A stretch of 64,000 nt of DNA from Burkholderia pyrrocinia (GCF_003330765.1 NZ_CP024903.1:2542001-2606000), one strand, 5' to 3'. Positions 8,100 through 16,802 are shown, counted from the stretch's first letter. Program-made: numbers and translations. The notes: generated by a model not told the origin, from the letters alone.

Positions 8100-9293
8100 A
8101 TGCCCCAAGCCGTCCTCGCTATCGAACCCGCGCCGACTTCGCCGCCTGTGGCGGGCCCCCCGGCCGGGCAGTTGTCGCCGCTCGACGCCGTGATCGAAAC
8201 CGTCGCCGCGCGCCGCGAAGAATTCGACCGCCTGTCGCACGTGCCGCGCGACGTGATCGCGCTGTTCAAGCAGGCCGGCATCTATCGCGCGGGCACGCCG
8301 CGCCGCTTCGGCGGCGACGCGCTCGCGCCGACCGCGTTCCTCGACATGATCGAACGGATCGCGACCGCCGACGGCTCGGCCGCGTGGGTCGCGAGCTTCG
8401 GCTCCGCGAACGTCTATCTCGCCGCGCTGCCGCTCGACACGCAGGCCGAGCTGTACGCGAGCGGCCCCGACCAGGTGTTCGCGGGCGGCCTGTTCCCGGT
8501 GCAGCCGGCGCAGCCCGCACCCGGCGGCTGGCGCGTGAACGGCACGTGGAAATTTGCGAGCGGCTGCAAGGGCGCCGACTGGCTCGGCGTCGGTATCGCC
8601 GTGCCGGGCACGCAGGACGCCGCGCCGAACAAGCCGCGCACGGCCGTGTTCCGCGCCGCCGAGGTCGAGATCGTCGAGAACTGGAGCGTGGTCGGCATGC
8701 AAGGCACCGGCAGCCACGACCTGCGCGTCGACGATCGCTTCGTGCCCGAGGCCTGGACCTTCGTGCGCGGCGGCGAGCCGACCGTCGACGAGCCGCTGTA
8801 CCGCTATCCGACCGTCGCGTATGCGGCGCAGGTGCTGGCCGTCGTCAACCTCGGCCTCGCACGTGCGGCGCTCGATGTCGCGAACCGCATGTCGGGCGGA
8901 CGCCAGACGACGACCGGCGCGCCGCGCCTCGCCGATCGCGCATATTTCCGCATCGAGCTCGCGAAGGCCGAGGCGCAGCTGCGCTCGGCGCGCGCATTCT
9001 TCTACGATGCGACCGACACGGTCTGGCAATCGATCCTCGCCGGCAACCCCGTGACGCCCGACCAGGTCAGCCTGCTGCGGCTCGCGGCCACGCACATCGC
9101 GCGCGAAGGCGCGAGCGTCGTCGAACGCGCGTACCGCCTCGGCGGCACGGCGGCGATCTATCGGTCGCATCCGTTGCAGCGGCTGCTGCGCGACGCGATG
9201 GTCGTCACGCAGCACGCGTTTCTCGCCGAAGGCAACTTCGACGGCGCCGGCGCGGTGTTCACCGGCGTCACGCCGTTTCCCGGCTATCTGTAA
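8100..9293 (+). CDS. iacA: IAA monooxygenase, acyl-CoA-dehydrogenase-like flavin enzyme (IacA)
   Basis: A 397-aa flavin-dependent monooxygenase with an acyl-CoA dehydrogenase fold; IacA starts auxin breakdown by oxidising the indole ring, using reduced flavin supplied by IacG. Key stretches: EEFDRLSHVPRDVIALFKQ, ATADGSAAWVASFGSANVY, FASGCKGADWLGVG and VVGMQGTGSHDLRVDDRF. The start at 8100 follows a clear CAGGAGACACCC site. It leads the operon iacA-iacB-iacI-iacH-iacE with small gaps. The kinase gene is divergent upstream, with a 236-bp promoter region between them. The identity is supported by the whole neighbourhood (small IacB, SnoaL-like IacI, amidase IacH, SDR IacE, reductase IacG). A close paralogue sits at 1169-2362. 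Confidence 0.9.
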   Translation: MPQAVLAIEPAPTSPPVAGPPAGQLSPLDAVIETVAARREEFDRLSHVPRDVIALFKQAGIYRAGTPRRFGGDALAPTAFLDMIERIATADGSAAWVASFGSANVYLAALPLDTQAELYASGPDQVFAGGLFPVQPAQPAPGGWRVNGTWKFASGCKGADWLGVGIAVPGTQDAAPNKPRTAVFRAAEVEIVENWSVVGMQGTGSHDLRVDDRFVPEAWTFVRGGEPTVDEPLYRYPTVAYAAQVLAVVNLGLARAALDVANRMSGGRQTTTGAPRLADRAYFRIELAKAEAQLRSARAFFYDATDTVWQSILAGNPVTPDQVSLLRLAATHIAREGASVVERAYRLGGTAAIYRSHPLQRLLRDAMVVTQHAFLAEGNFDGAGAVFTGVTPFPGYL

Positions 9294-9397
9294 CTTGCGT
9301 CGGCTGAAGCCGCTTCCTTGAAAGTGCATGAAGCCGATGCCGAAGCACCGTCGCCGGCCGGCTCATGCACGCAACCGATTCCTCTGGAGAACCTGCT

Positions 9398-9775
9398 ATG
9401 TCCGATTCGAATCCGCTGCCGCTGCGCGTCCTGTTCTGCTGCGGCGTGTCGCAAAACTTCTTCGACCTGCCGCGCGAGCAAATCGGCGAAGTGTGGCAGG
9501 CGTACGGCGCGATGCTCGCCGCCGTCGAAGCGATGCCCGGCGTGCGCGTGCTCGGCGTGATGGACGACGATCGCCTCGTGGTCGGCCAGGCCGACGGCGC
9601 GCCGTGGACCTTCTACATCATGGCCGACGTCGCCGATTTCGACACGACGGTCGCCGTGTGCAACCTGTATCGCACGACGCCCGTCGGCGAATACAACCTG
9701 TGGCGCTACGGCAAGATCGAGGCGCGGGTCGGCCGCGCGCTGACCGTGCCGCCGGCCGCGCGGCCCGCGTCGTGA
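9398..9775 (+). CDS. iacB: IacB, small protein of the IAA-degradation operon
   Basis: A 125-aa protein without transmembrane segments. Start at 9398 (MSDSNPLPLRVLFCCG) has GGAGA upstream; the in-frame Met at 9365 lacks one. The second half, ADVADFDTTVAVCNLYRTTP followed by LWRYGKIEARVGRAL, resembles a dimeric alpha-beta barrel (EthD/ABM-like) fold. iacB is a conserved but functionally unassigned member of iac operons, placed right after iacA as here. It could assist turnover of the unstable hydroxylated indole intermediate; that is a guess from fold and position only. Confidence 0.75.
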   Translation: MSDSNPLPLRVLFCCGVSQNFFDLPREQIGEVWQAYGAMLAAVEAMPGVRVLGVMDDDRLVVGQADGAPWTFYIMADVADFDTTVAVCNLYRTTPVGEYNLWRYGKIEARVGRALTVPPAARPAS

Positions 9776-9783
9776 GGCATGCG

Positions 9784-10305
9784 ATGACCGACCTGTCACC
9801 CGACGTGATCGCCGCGCTCGCGCAGCGTGTGGCGGCGCTCGACGCCGAGCGCGCGGTGCGCGCGACGATCACGCGCTACATGGCGCTGTGCGACGTGCCC
9901 GAGGATGCCGGCGACGGCCCGCCGCTCGCCGGCCTGTTCACGGCCGACGCCGTGTGGGAAGGCATCGGCCCGCAGTACGCGCGCAAGTTCGGCCGCCTCG
10001 AAGGCACGGCCGCGATCGTCGCGATGCTGCGCCGCTATCTGCCGCCCGATCCGCACTTCTCGGCAAACCTGCATTTCCTGACGTCGGAGTCGATCGAGGT
10101 CGGCACCGGCAACGCGACCGCGCGCGGCCGCTGGATCATGCTGCAGGCGTCGCGCTATGCGAGCGGCACGGCCGAGCTGATCGCCGCGCGGCTGACCGTC
10201 GATTTCGCGCCGGCCAGCGACGGCTCGACCTGGCTGATCCGCCATTTCCGCACCGAGCGCGTGCTCGACGGCCCGTGGCCGCTCGCCGCCGCGCCACGGT
10301 CGTGA
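9784..10305 (+). CDS. iacI: IacI, SnoaL/NTF2-like protein of the IAA-degradation operon
   Basis: A 173-aa protein of the SnoaL/NTF2-like alpha+beta fold: an N-terminal helix (LDAERAVRATITRYMALCD), the loop LAGLFTADAVWEG, then LHFLTSESIEVGTGNATARG and a C-terminal strand WLIRHFRTERVLDGPW. Members act as small isomerases, cyclases or hydratases, or as binding proteins. It starts 8 bp after the iacB stop. The Burkholderia order iacA-iacB-iacI-iacH-iacE is kept. In the pathway IacI is a small protein without a firm assignment that I know. Confidence 0.78.
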   Translation: MTDLSPDVIAALAQRVAALDAERAVRATITRYMALCDVPEDAGDGPPLAGLFTADAVWEGIGPQYARKFGRLEGTAAIVAMLRRYLPPDPHFSANLHFLTSESIEVGTGNATARGRWIMLQASRYASGTAELIAARLTVDFAPASDGSTWLIRHFRTERVLDGPWPLAAAPRS

Positions 10306-10336
10306 TGCTTCCCACTGCTTCCGCACGAGACCGACC

Positions 10337-11461
10337 ATGACAGGCTTCATCGACACCTTCACGCTCGGCGGCCCGGGCCCGACGATCGCGATCAAGGACA
10401 CGATCGACATCGCGGGCCATCCGACCCGCGCGGCAAGCCGCGCGCTCGCCGATGCGCCGCCCGCCGCACAGCACGCGGACGTGGTCCGCCTGCTGCTCGA
10501 CGCGGGCTGGCAGATCGCCGGCAAGGCGAACATGCACGAGCTCGCGTTCGGCATGACCGGCATCAACGACTACACCGGCACGCCGGTCAATCCGCAGGAT
10601 GCGTCGCGCATTCCGGGCGGCTCGTCGAGCGGTTCCGCGTCGCTCGTCGGGCTCGGCATCGTCGACGCGGCGCTCGGCACCGACACGGGCGGCTCGATTC
10701 GCGGGCCAGCCGCGTGCTGCGGCGTGTCCGGGCTGAAGCCGACGTTCGGTCGCGTGTCGCGGCGCGGCGTCGCGCCCGCCGACACCACGCTCGATTGCGT
10801 CGGGCCGTTCGCACGCGAGATCCGCACGCTGGCTGCGGTGATGGCCGCGATCGCGCCGGGCTTCGATCGTGCGCGCGCGGCGGCCTCTTCGGCAGGCTGC
10901 ACGGTCGCGCACGTCGCCGTCGATGCCGATCCGGCGATCGCCGCCGCGCTCGATGCGGCGGTGCGCACGTCGGGCCTGCGCTCGCACGCGATCGTGCTCG
11001 ACGCGATGCCGGCCGCGTTCGCCGCGGGGCTCGCCGTGATCAACGCGGAAACGTCGCGCGCATTCGGCCATCTGGTCGCGACGGGCAGGCTCGGCGCCGA
11101 TCTCGATGCGCGGCTGCGCATGGCCGCGACGACCACACCGGCCGCGCTCGATGAAGCCGAAGCCGTCCGCGCACGCTTCACCGCGCAGGTCGACGCCGCG
11201 CTCGAACACGCGGACGTGCTCGTGCTGCCGACGCTGCCCGCGTTGCCGATTACGCTGCAACAAGCGCGCGACGGCGTATCGGTCATCGCGATGTCGTCGC
11301 TGATCCGGCCGTTCAACCTGAGCGGTCATCCGGCGCTCAGCATGCCGCTGCCGCTGGCCGGTTCGCCGCTGAAGGCCGGCTTGCAGATCGTCGGGCGCAA
11401 GGGCGCGGACGAACACGTGTGCGCGATCGCCGCGCATTTTGAAGCGGCACTCGCCGCATGA
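10337..11461 (+). CDS. iacH: Amidase-signature hydrolase (IacH)
   Basis: A 374-aa amidase-signature enzyme. The Ser-cisSer-Lys triad is visible: Lys20 in TIAIKDTIDI, the Gly/Ser-rich loop RIPGGSSSGSAS (93-102) and the nucleophile Ser120 in GTDTGGSIRGPA. The protein is shorter than most amidases (450-500 aa) and lacks much of the usual N-terminal helix region, but the catalytic core is complete. IacH is the conserved amidase of iac operons; its substrate is thought to be an intermediate of the oxidised indole side, not an external amide. It lies 31 bp after iacI and just upstream of the SDR gene. Confidence 0.85.
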   Translation: MTGFIDTFTLGGPGPTIAIKDTIDIAGHPTRAASRALADAPPAAQHADVVRLLLDAGWQIAGKANMHELAFGMTGINDYTGTPVNPQDASRIPGGSSSGSASLVGLGIVDAALGTDTGGSIRGPAACCGVSGLKPTFGRVSRRGVAPADTTLDCVGPFAREIRTLAAVMAAIAPGFDRARAAASSAGCTVAHVAVDADPAIAAALDAAVRTSGLRSHAIVLDAMPAAFAAGLAVINAETSRAFGHLVATGRLGADLDARLRMAATTTPAALDEAEAVRARFTAQVDAALEHADVLVLPTLPALPITLQQARDGVSVIAMSSLIRPFNLSGHPALSMPLPLAGSPLKAGLQIVGRKGADEHVCAIAAHFEAALAA

Positions 11462-11520
11462 ACCACGATGCGTGCGCCGCTTCGACATGCGCGCGCACGC
11501 GAACCAGGGAATCACGCACC

Positions 11521-12264
11521 ATGTCAGATCGAGTCGTCCTCGTCACCGGCGCCGCGCGCGGGCTCGGCGCCGTCATCGCCGAGCGCTTTCATGCGGCCGG
11601 CTACCGCGTCGCGCTGGCCGACATCGCCGCCGACGCCATCGATGCGCATGCGCGCGCACTCGACCCCAACGGCGAACGCGCAATCGCGCTGCCGCTCGAC
11701 GTCACGTCGAAGCGCGATTTCGAAGCCGCGCGCGATGCGCTCGTCGCGCGCTGGGGCACGATCGACGTGCTCGTCAACAACGCGGGCGCATCGAAGGTCG
11801 TGCCCGCGATGGAGATCACGGCCGAGCAGTTCGACCAGGTGATCGACGTGAACCTGCGCAGCGTGCTGTTCGGGTGCCAGGTGTTCGGCCAGTATTTCGC
11901 GACGCGCGGCGCGGGCCGCATCGTCAACATCGCGTCGCTCGCCGGGCAGAACGGCGGCTCGGCGACGGGCGCGCACTACGCAGCGGCGAAAGGCGGCACG
12001 CTGACGCTGACCAAGGTATTTGCACGCGATCTCGCTTCGCAGGGCGTGACTGTCAACGCGATCTCGCCCGGCCCGCTCGATCTGCCGATCGTCCATGAAA
12101 GCGTCGCGCCGGAAAAACTGCGTCAGGTGCTCGCGAGCCTGCCGGGCGGCAAGCTCGGGTCAGCCGGTTTCGTTGCGGACGCAGCCGTGTTGCTCGCGTC
12201 GGGCGACGCGCATTTCGCGAACGGCGCATGCTGGGACATCAACGGCGGGCTGTACATGCGCTGA
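11521..12264 (+). CDS. iacE: Short-chain dehydrogenase/reductase (IacE)
   Basis: A 247-aa classical SDR. The nucleotide motif TGAARGLG is at 9-16, NNAG at 86-89, catalytic Ser139 in NIASLAG, and Y153-x3-K157 in HYAAAKGG. The sequence VNAISPGPLDLPIV is the usual substrate-loop entry. IacE catalyses a redox step between the hydroxylated oxindole-acetate intermediates in IAA breakdown. The start at 11521 (MSDRVVL) is preferred over 11458, which would add 21 non-homologous residues. It ends the iacABIHE operon and is convergent with the response-regulator gene. Confidence 0.86.
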   Translation: MSDRVVLVTGAARGLGAVIAERFHAAGYRVALADIAADAIDAHARALDPNGERAIALPLDVTSKRDFEAARDALVARWGTIDVLVNNAGASKVVPAMEITAEQFDQVIDVNLRSVLFGCQVFGQYFATRGAGRIVNIASLAGQNGGSATGAHYAAAKGGTLTLTKVFARDLASQGVTVNAISPGPLDLPIVHESVAPEKLRQVLASLPGGKLGSAGFVADAAVLLASGDAHFANGACWDINGGLYMR

Positions 12265-12352
12265 GCGGCGGTCAGCATCGATTGCGCGGTGCCGACCGGT
12301 GCCGCGCGCGAGGCACGTTCGGGTGCGGCTGCGTCCGTGTGCATGCGGACCG

Positions 12353-12985
12353 CTATCGCAACGACTCCCCGTCGTCGCCCCACACGACCATCACGTCGCG
12401 CACGAGCGCGGCGATCGACGTTGCGCCGAGCTTCTCCTTGATGCTCGCGCGATGCACGTCGACGGTCTTCACGCTGATCGACAGGTCCGACGCGATCTGC
12501 TTGCTGCCCTTGCCGTCGACCACGCCGCGCAGCACTTCCTTCTCGCGCGCGGTCAGCGCATCGAGCCGCTGCCGCAATTCGCGATGACGCTGGCCGACCG
12601 CATGCCGCTGCTGCGCGAGCCGCAGCGCGCGCTGCACGCGCTCGAGCATCTGCTGCGAGTTGTACGGCTTCTCGACGAAATCGATCGCGCCGTTCTGCAG
12701 CGCGCGCACGGACATCGGGATGTCGCCGTGCCCGCTGACGAAGATCACCGGCAGCGTCGCGCCGCGCGCATTCAGTTCGGCCTGCACGTCGAAGCCGCTT
12801 TTCTCCGGCATCCGCACGTCGAGCACCAGGCACGCGGGCAGGTTCACGTCGAAGCGCGCGAGAAAGTCGGCGGCGTTCGCGAACCCTTCGGACGCGATGC
12901 CGACCGATTCGAGCAACCACGCGAGCGACGTCCGCATGCCGCTGTCGTCGTCGACGATGTATACGATCGGAGCGGGTGGCGTCAT
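12353..12985 (-). CDS. iacR2: FixJ/NarL-type response regulator (IacR2 type)
   Basis: A 210-aa response regulator. The receiver has the acidic pocket VDDD (11-14), phosphorylatable Asp56 in LVLDVRMP, and Lys106 in FVEKPY. A LuxR-type HTH spans about 143-190 (LTAREKEVLRGVVDGK, then SIKEKLGAT). The FixJ-like linker and HTH match StyR/TodT regulators of aromatic catabolism. It is convergent with iacE and divergent from iacG, and most likely partners with the PAS kinase at 6379-7863. The two flank the operon they would control. Shared motifs at 7935 and 13172 are candidate binding sites. Confidence 0.83.
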   Translation of the reverse strand: MTPPAPIVYIVDDDSGMRTSLAWLLESVGIASEGFANAADFLARFDVNLPACLVLDVRMPEKSGFDVQAELNARGATLPVIFVSGHGDIPMSVRALQNGAIDFVEKPYNSQQMLERVQRALRLAQQRHAVGQRHRELRQRLDALTAREKEVLRGVVDGKGSKQIASDLSISVKTVDVHRASIKEKLGATSIAALVRDVMVVWGDDGESLR

Positions 12986-13170
12986 CGCGGGTGTCTCGCT
13001 GAGTATCGGTATGGGTATCGCACGCGGCGCGCACGAAGCCGGTTGCCGGCTTGTTGCGCGCGTCGTTCGCTGGGGGTGTGCGGCACATCATAACGAGCCG
13101 AAAACCCGCTGAATACCCCTTCAAGTGCCGCACGAACGCGCAATCGCGCTTTTTTTCGCGCGATGCGCCG

Positions 13171-13197
13171 CGCATCTAGGTAGAACCTTTAGATGCG
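13171..13197 (+). promoter_or_regulatory. Inverted repeat CGCATCTA-N11-TAGATGCG upstream of iacG
   Basis: A perfect 8-bp inverted repeat (13171-13178 and 13190-13197) with an inner AGGT-AGA-ACCT symmetry, in the 352-bp gap between the divergent response regulator and iacG (12986-13337). It contains GCATCT-N9-CTTTAG, also found in the iacA promoter at the same distance from the start codon. No gene was found in the rest of this gap. It is a strong operator candidate for the adjacent regulator. Confidence 0.55.
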
Positions 13198-13337
13198 TTG
13201 GCGAGAACGCCATCTCCATCGTCAATCGTGCGAATGGTCGTCCGCATTTTCGCGACGTACGCTTGGGTCATCGTCGACGATTCGCCGCTGTACCGACAGC
13301 GCGCGCGATCGCCGCTTTCGTCCAACCAGGAGCGCCC

Positions 13338-13883
13338 ATGTCTTCCACGACCGATATCCAGCGACCGGTGCGCGTCGAACCGTCCGACGCGCAGAAGGCC
13401 TTCCGGCAAGCGATGGCCCACCTCGGCGCGGCCGTCAACGTAATCACCACCGCCGGGCCGCACGGCCGCTGCGGAATCACCGCGAGCGCCGTCTGCTCCG
13501 TCACCGATGCGCCGCCGACCTTGCTCGTGTGCCTCAACCGGTCGAGCGCGATGCACGCGACCTTCGAGCGCAACCGCCATGTCTGCATCAACGTGCTGCC
13601 GGCCGAGCACGAACTGCTCGCGCGGCATTTCGCGGGGCTCACCGATCTGCCGACGGAGCGGCGCTTCGACCTGCCCGTGTGGGATCGCGGCGAGCAGGAC
13701 GTGCCCGTGCTGCGCGACGCGCTCGCGAGCCTGCAGGGCACGATCGCCGAGATGAAGGAAGTCGGCTCGCATTCGGTGATGTTCATCGAGGCGACGTCGA
13801 TCCGCGTGCGCGACGACGGCGACAGCCTCATCTACTTCAGCCGCGCGTTTCATCGCGTGTCGCGCACGGCGTGCGTGCGGTGA
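13338..13883 (+). CDS. iacG: Flavin reductase (IacG)
   Basis: A 181-aa FMN-binding split-barrel flavin reductase, the NAD(P)H-dependent supplier of reduced flavin for IacA. Blocks: FRQAMAHLGAAVNVITTAGP (near residue 22), GITASAVCSVTDAPPTLLV and VGSHSVMFIEATSI..LIYFSRAFHRV. The start at 13338 follows CCAGGAGCGCCC; the longer frame from 13125 includes the inverted-repeat promoter region and is rejected. It stands apart from the iacABIHE block, separated by the divergent regulator gene. Its promoter nevertheless shares motifs with the iacA promoter, which suggests co-regulation. The paralogue at 603-1130 belongs to the other arm. Confidence 0.88.
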   Translation: MSSTTDIQRPVRVEPSDAQKAFRQAMAHLGAAVNVITTAGPHGRCGITASAVCSVTDAPPTLLVCLNRSSAMHATFERNRHVCINVLPAEHELLARHFAGLTDLPTERRFDLPVWDRGEQDVPVLRDALASLQGTIAEMKEVGSHSVMFIEATSIRVRDDGDSLIYFSRAFHRVSRTACVR

Positions 13884-13909
13884 CGGCCCGGCGGCCCGCC
13901 CGGGCCTGA

Positions 13910-15160
13910 CTACGCGGACGCACGCAACGCGCGCTGCCCCACCGCAAGCGCGGCACCCGCAAACAACGTCAGCGCCGAATACACGAGCCCGCGCGCGAGC
14001 CCCGCGCTGTCCGACACCCAGCCGATCGCGACAGGCCCGACAATCTGACCGAACGCGAAGACCGTCGTGAACGCGCTGATCCCTTTCGCCCAACCATCGG
14101 GTGGCAGGTTGTGCCGCACGAACGCGGTCGTCGATGCGACGGCCGACAGGAACGTCGCGCCGAACAGCACACCCGATGCGAACGCGGCGACCGGATGCAC
14201 GAACATCGCAGGCATCAGCGTCGCGACGCCGAGCAGCGCGTTGAGCACGGCCAGCGCCTGGCCGCCGCGCATCCGGTCGAGGAGCCCCGACCACAGCCGC
14301 GCCGACACGACGGTCGCCACGCCAAGCATCACGTAGAACGCGGAGACCACCGTGCCGCTCATCCCCGCACCGCGCAGCAGCGCGACGATGAACGTCATGT
14401 AGCCGATGTAACCGACGCCGAAGAGGCCGTAGCCGGCCAGCGCGAGCGCGAAGCGGGTCGGGCTCGCGCTGGCGGCAGGCACCGCGCCGTCGCGCGGCGC
14501 GGCCGGTGCCGCATGCGCGCGCTCGATGCGGCGCGCGGCCGACACGGCCACCGCCGAGAACAGCACGCAGGCGAACGCGAGCGCGAACCACGCGGGCTGC
14601 CAGCCGTGCGCGCCATGCGCGAGCGTCGCCGGCACGAGCAGCGACGACGCGACGATGCCCCACCCGGTACCGCCGTAATAGAGGCCGAGCAGCAACCCTG
14701 CATCGCGCGGCGACGCCGACGCCAGCCGCGCGGCCAGCACGCCGCCGCTGATGAAGATCAGCGCGCTGCCGACGCCCGTCGCGAGCCGCTGCGCGAGCAG
14801 CGCGTGCATGTCCGACGTGAACCCGCACGCAGCCATCAGCAACGCGGTCAGCGCGCAGCCGGCCGCCAGCAGCGTGCCCGTGCGCCAGCGCCGCGACAGG
14901 AGCGGAAACGCGAGCGCGCCGATCAGGTAGCCGGCCGCGTTCGCCGTGTTCAGCGCGCCGGCCTGCGCGAACGTCCAGTCGAGATCGGCCTTCATCGGCG
15001 GCAGCAGCAGCGCATACGAAAAGCGCGCGAGGCCGAGCGCGATCGCGCTGCCGAGCGACAGGCAGATCGCAAGCCGCCACGCGGCCATGCGGTCGGGGTC
15101 GGTCGTGCCGGCGTCCGGCCGCGATGGGCCGGCTCGCTCCGGTTGCGTCGCTGTGGGCAT
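13910..15160 (-). CDS. YbfB/YjiJ-type MFS transporter
   Basis: A 416-aa major facilitator of the YbfB/YjiJ group, with about twelve hydrophobic segments. Typical features are the N-terminal LGSAIALGLARFSYALLLPPM, LNTANAAGYLIGALAFP and the central YGLFGVGYIGYMTFIVAL. The start at 15160 has GGAGA spaced 8 bases upstream. The longer frame to 15427 adds Arg-rich sequence and is rejected. It is convergent with iacG and may be an exporter or importer at the end of the iac region; its substrate cannot be told. Nothing in the 276 bp upstream (15161-15436) looks like a gene. Confidence 0.82.
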   Translation of the reverse strand: MPTATQPERAGPSRPDAGTTDPDRMAAWRLAICLSLGSAIALGLARFSYALLLPPMKADLDWTFAQAGALNTANAAGYLIGALAFPLLSRRWRTGTLLAAGCALTALLMAACGFTSDMHALLAQRLATGVGSALIFISGGVLAARLASASPRDAGLLLGLYYGGTGWGIVASSLLVPATLAHGAHGWQPAWFALAFACVLFSAVAVSAARRIERAHAAPAAPRDGAVPAASASPTRFALALAGYGLFGVGYIGYMTFIVALLRGAGMSGTVVSAFYVMLGVATVVSARLWSGLLDRMRGGQALAVLNALLGVATLMPAMFVHPVAAFASGVLFGATFLSAVASTTAFVRHNLPPDGWAKGISAFTTVFAFGQIVGPVAIGWVSDSAGLARGLVYSALTLFAGAALAVGQRALRASA

Positions 15161-15436
15161 CAGGTTGTCTCCGTTGTCGTTCCAGGCCAGGACGCGCGCA
15201 CCCGCAACGTCGACGTGACGTCGCGAACGTGAGTCGCTGCGCCGTCGACGCGGAATCCGCCTCCGGGCATGCGTCAATCCCGATTGCCGAGGCTGACGGC
15301 GCCGCCGAGCGATCATACTTGACCGCTCGTCCCGACGGCGTACCTCGGCGACCGGAGTCCAATGACGATCGCGACCGCTTCCGGTTCTTCCATGCGGCGA
15401 CGAAAAGCTCGGGAGCACGCCAGCCACTTGCCTGCT

Positions 15437-15982
15437 CTATCCGCCCAATCTGGCGGTAAAGGCCGTGAGCAACGCACATCCTTCGCGCCATTCCCCCAAC
15501 CCCGCGGCCTCGTTCAGATGGCCACGCGCGCCGAGCAGAAGCGGCGTCGCGCCGTACTCTGCTGCCCACGCAACGCCTCGCCCCGACGGGTCGTACGGGT
15601 CATCCGAACTTGCGATCGCCAGAACCGGCAGGCCGTCGAAATCACCGGTCGGCAAATTCGCAAACGCCTTTGCGGCGACGGGAAAATGCGGGCCGCCCGG
15701 ATCGGGCACCGCGACGAGAAACGCACCGCGCAAGCTGCGCGTCGAAGCAGCATGCCAATGCGCGAACAACAGGCAACCCAGGGAATGACAAATCACCAGC
15801 GGCGGCACCGCGGCTTTTGCGACGGCCTCGTCCAGCGCCGCAATCCAGTCGTTCAGATCGGGCGCGTCCCATGAAGCCGGGGTAATGCGCGTGGCGCCGG
15901 GAAGCGTCGCCTCCCAATGACTCTGCCAATGATCCGCTCCCGAGTTGCCGATACCCGGCACGATGACAATCGTTTGTTCCAT
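15437..15982 (-). CDS. RBBP9/YdeN-family serine hydrolase
   Basis: A 181-aa alpha/beta hydrolase of the RBBP9/YdeN family. It opens with the characteristic TIVIVPGIGNSGADHWQSHW. The nucleophile is Ser67 in ICHSLGC, with Asp128 in ASSDDPYDP and His155 in GARGHLNEAAG completing the triad. Members are small cytoplasmic esterases/hydrolases with poorly defined substrates. The start at 15982 has GGAGG five bases upstream, itself inside a possible earlier start at 15994. It is divergent from an Lrp-type regulator with about 117 bp between them, so the regulator may control it. Confidence 0.83.
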   Translation of the reverse strand: MEQTIVIVPGIGNSGADHWQSHWEATLPGATRITPASWDAPDLNDWIAALDEAVAKAAVPPLVICHSLGCLLFAHWHAASTRSLRGAFLVAVPDPGGPHFPVAAKAFANLPTGDFDGLPVLAIASSDDPYDPSGRGVAWAAEYGATPLLLGARGHLNEAAGLGEWREGCALLTAFTARLGG

Positions 15983-16099
15983 CCCCGCCTCCATGAACAC
16001 AAGAGTTTGCAGTCTGGCCTGCCTGAAACACGCGCGGAATGGCAAGTCATCGGTTATTGAGACAAAATGCCGATGACTTAACGGAACAGGAGCGCAGCA

Positions 16100-16555
16100 A
16101 TGCCGAACGGAGAGCTCGATCGCCTGGATATCGCCATCCTCGAAGCCCTGCAGGAAAACGCGCGGATGCCGCTCTCCGAAGTGGGCCGGCAGATCGGACT
16201 GTCGCAGCCCGCGACCTCGGAGCGCGTCAAACGCCTGGAAGAGCGCGGCGTCATCACGGGCTACGGCGCGCGGATCGATCCGGCGGCACTGGGGCTGGGG
16301 ATGATGGCCATCATCCGGCTGAGAACGACGCACGAACACATCAAGCCCGCCCTGAGCGCGTTCGCCGACATGCCGCATGTCATCGAAGTCCACCGCATGA
16401 CCGGCGAGGATTGCTTCCTGCTGAAGGTACGGGTGCCGACACCGGAGCAACTGGAAACCATCGTCGACGCGATTGCCCGCTTCGGCGCGGTCACGACTTC
16501 GCTGGTACTCCGATCCGAGCCGGCCAAGCCGCTCGGGAAAGCGCTGCTCGGTTGA
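16100..16555 (+). CDS. Lrp/AsnC-family transcriptional regulator
   Basis: A 151-aa regulator. The N-terminal HTH is LDRLDIAILEALQENARMPL followed by IGLSQPATSERVKRLEERG (residues about 7-51). A RAM/AsnC ligand domain follows (VIEVHRMTGEDCFLLKVRV). AGGAG precedes the ATG by about 8 bases. Divergent from the RBBP9-type hydrolase, so a local regulator by position; Lrp proteins sense amino acids or related small molecules. Not obviously connected to the peptide/peptidase pair downstream, which starts 247 bp later. Confidence 0.85.
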   Translation: MPNGELDRLDIAILEALQENARMPLSEVGRQIGLSQPATSERVKRLEERGVITGYGARIDPAALGLGMMAIIRLRTTHEHIKPALSAFADMPHVIEVHRMTGEDCFLLKVRVPTPEQLETIVDAIARFGAVTTSLVLRSEPAKPLGKALLG

Positions 16556-16702
16556 TGCGGGCAGCGGCCTCCTTGGGTACCTGCGCGATTCGCGTTATCT
16601 GCTTCCTTTGCCGCGCCGGATCGCGCACGTCCGATGTTTAGCACCCCTCGGCTAAAAACCTTGCAGTGCATTGCCTTCGCTAAATCATCAGACTAATATC
16701 GA

Positions 16703-16743
16703 CGCCACTCATCCGGTATTCACGAAATAGCGGATGAGTGGCG
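16703..16743. promoter_or_regulatory. Perfect 13-bp inverted repeat upstream of the small peptide gene
   Basis: CGCCACTCATCCG (16703-16715), a 15-base loop, then its exact reverse complement (16731-16743). It lies 59 bp upstream of the ATG at 16803. It has no following T-run, so it is not a standard terminator of the Lrp gene. It could be a repressor/activator operator for the peptide gene or a 5' UTR hairpin. Confidence 0.6.
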
Positions 16744-16802
16744 GCAATCCATTCGCCGCGCTTTCATGTTGAATCACTCATGTTCACCACAGGAGAATTG
16801 AC

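Noticed and set aside
13125..13337. Longer start for iacG
   Set aside because: It would run through the inverted repeat and has no ribosome site; paralogue length supports 13338.
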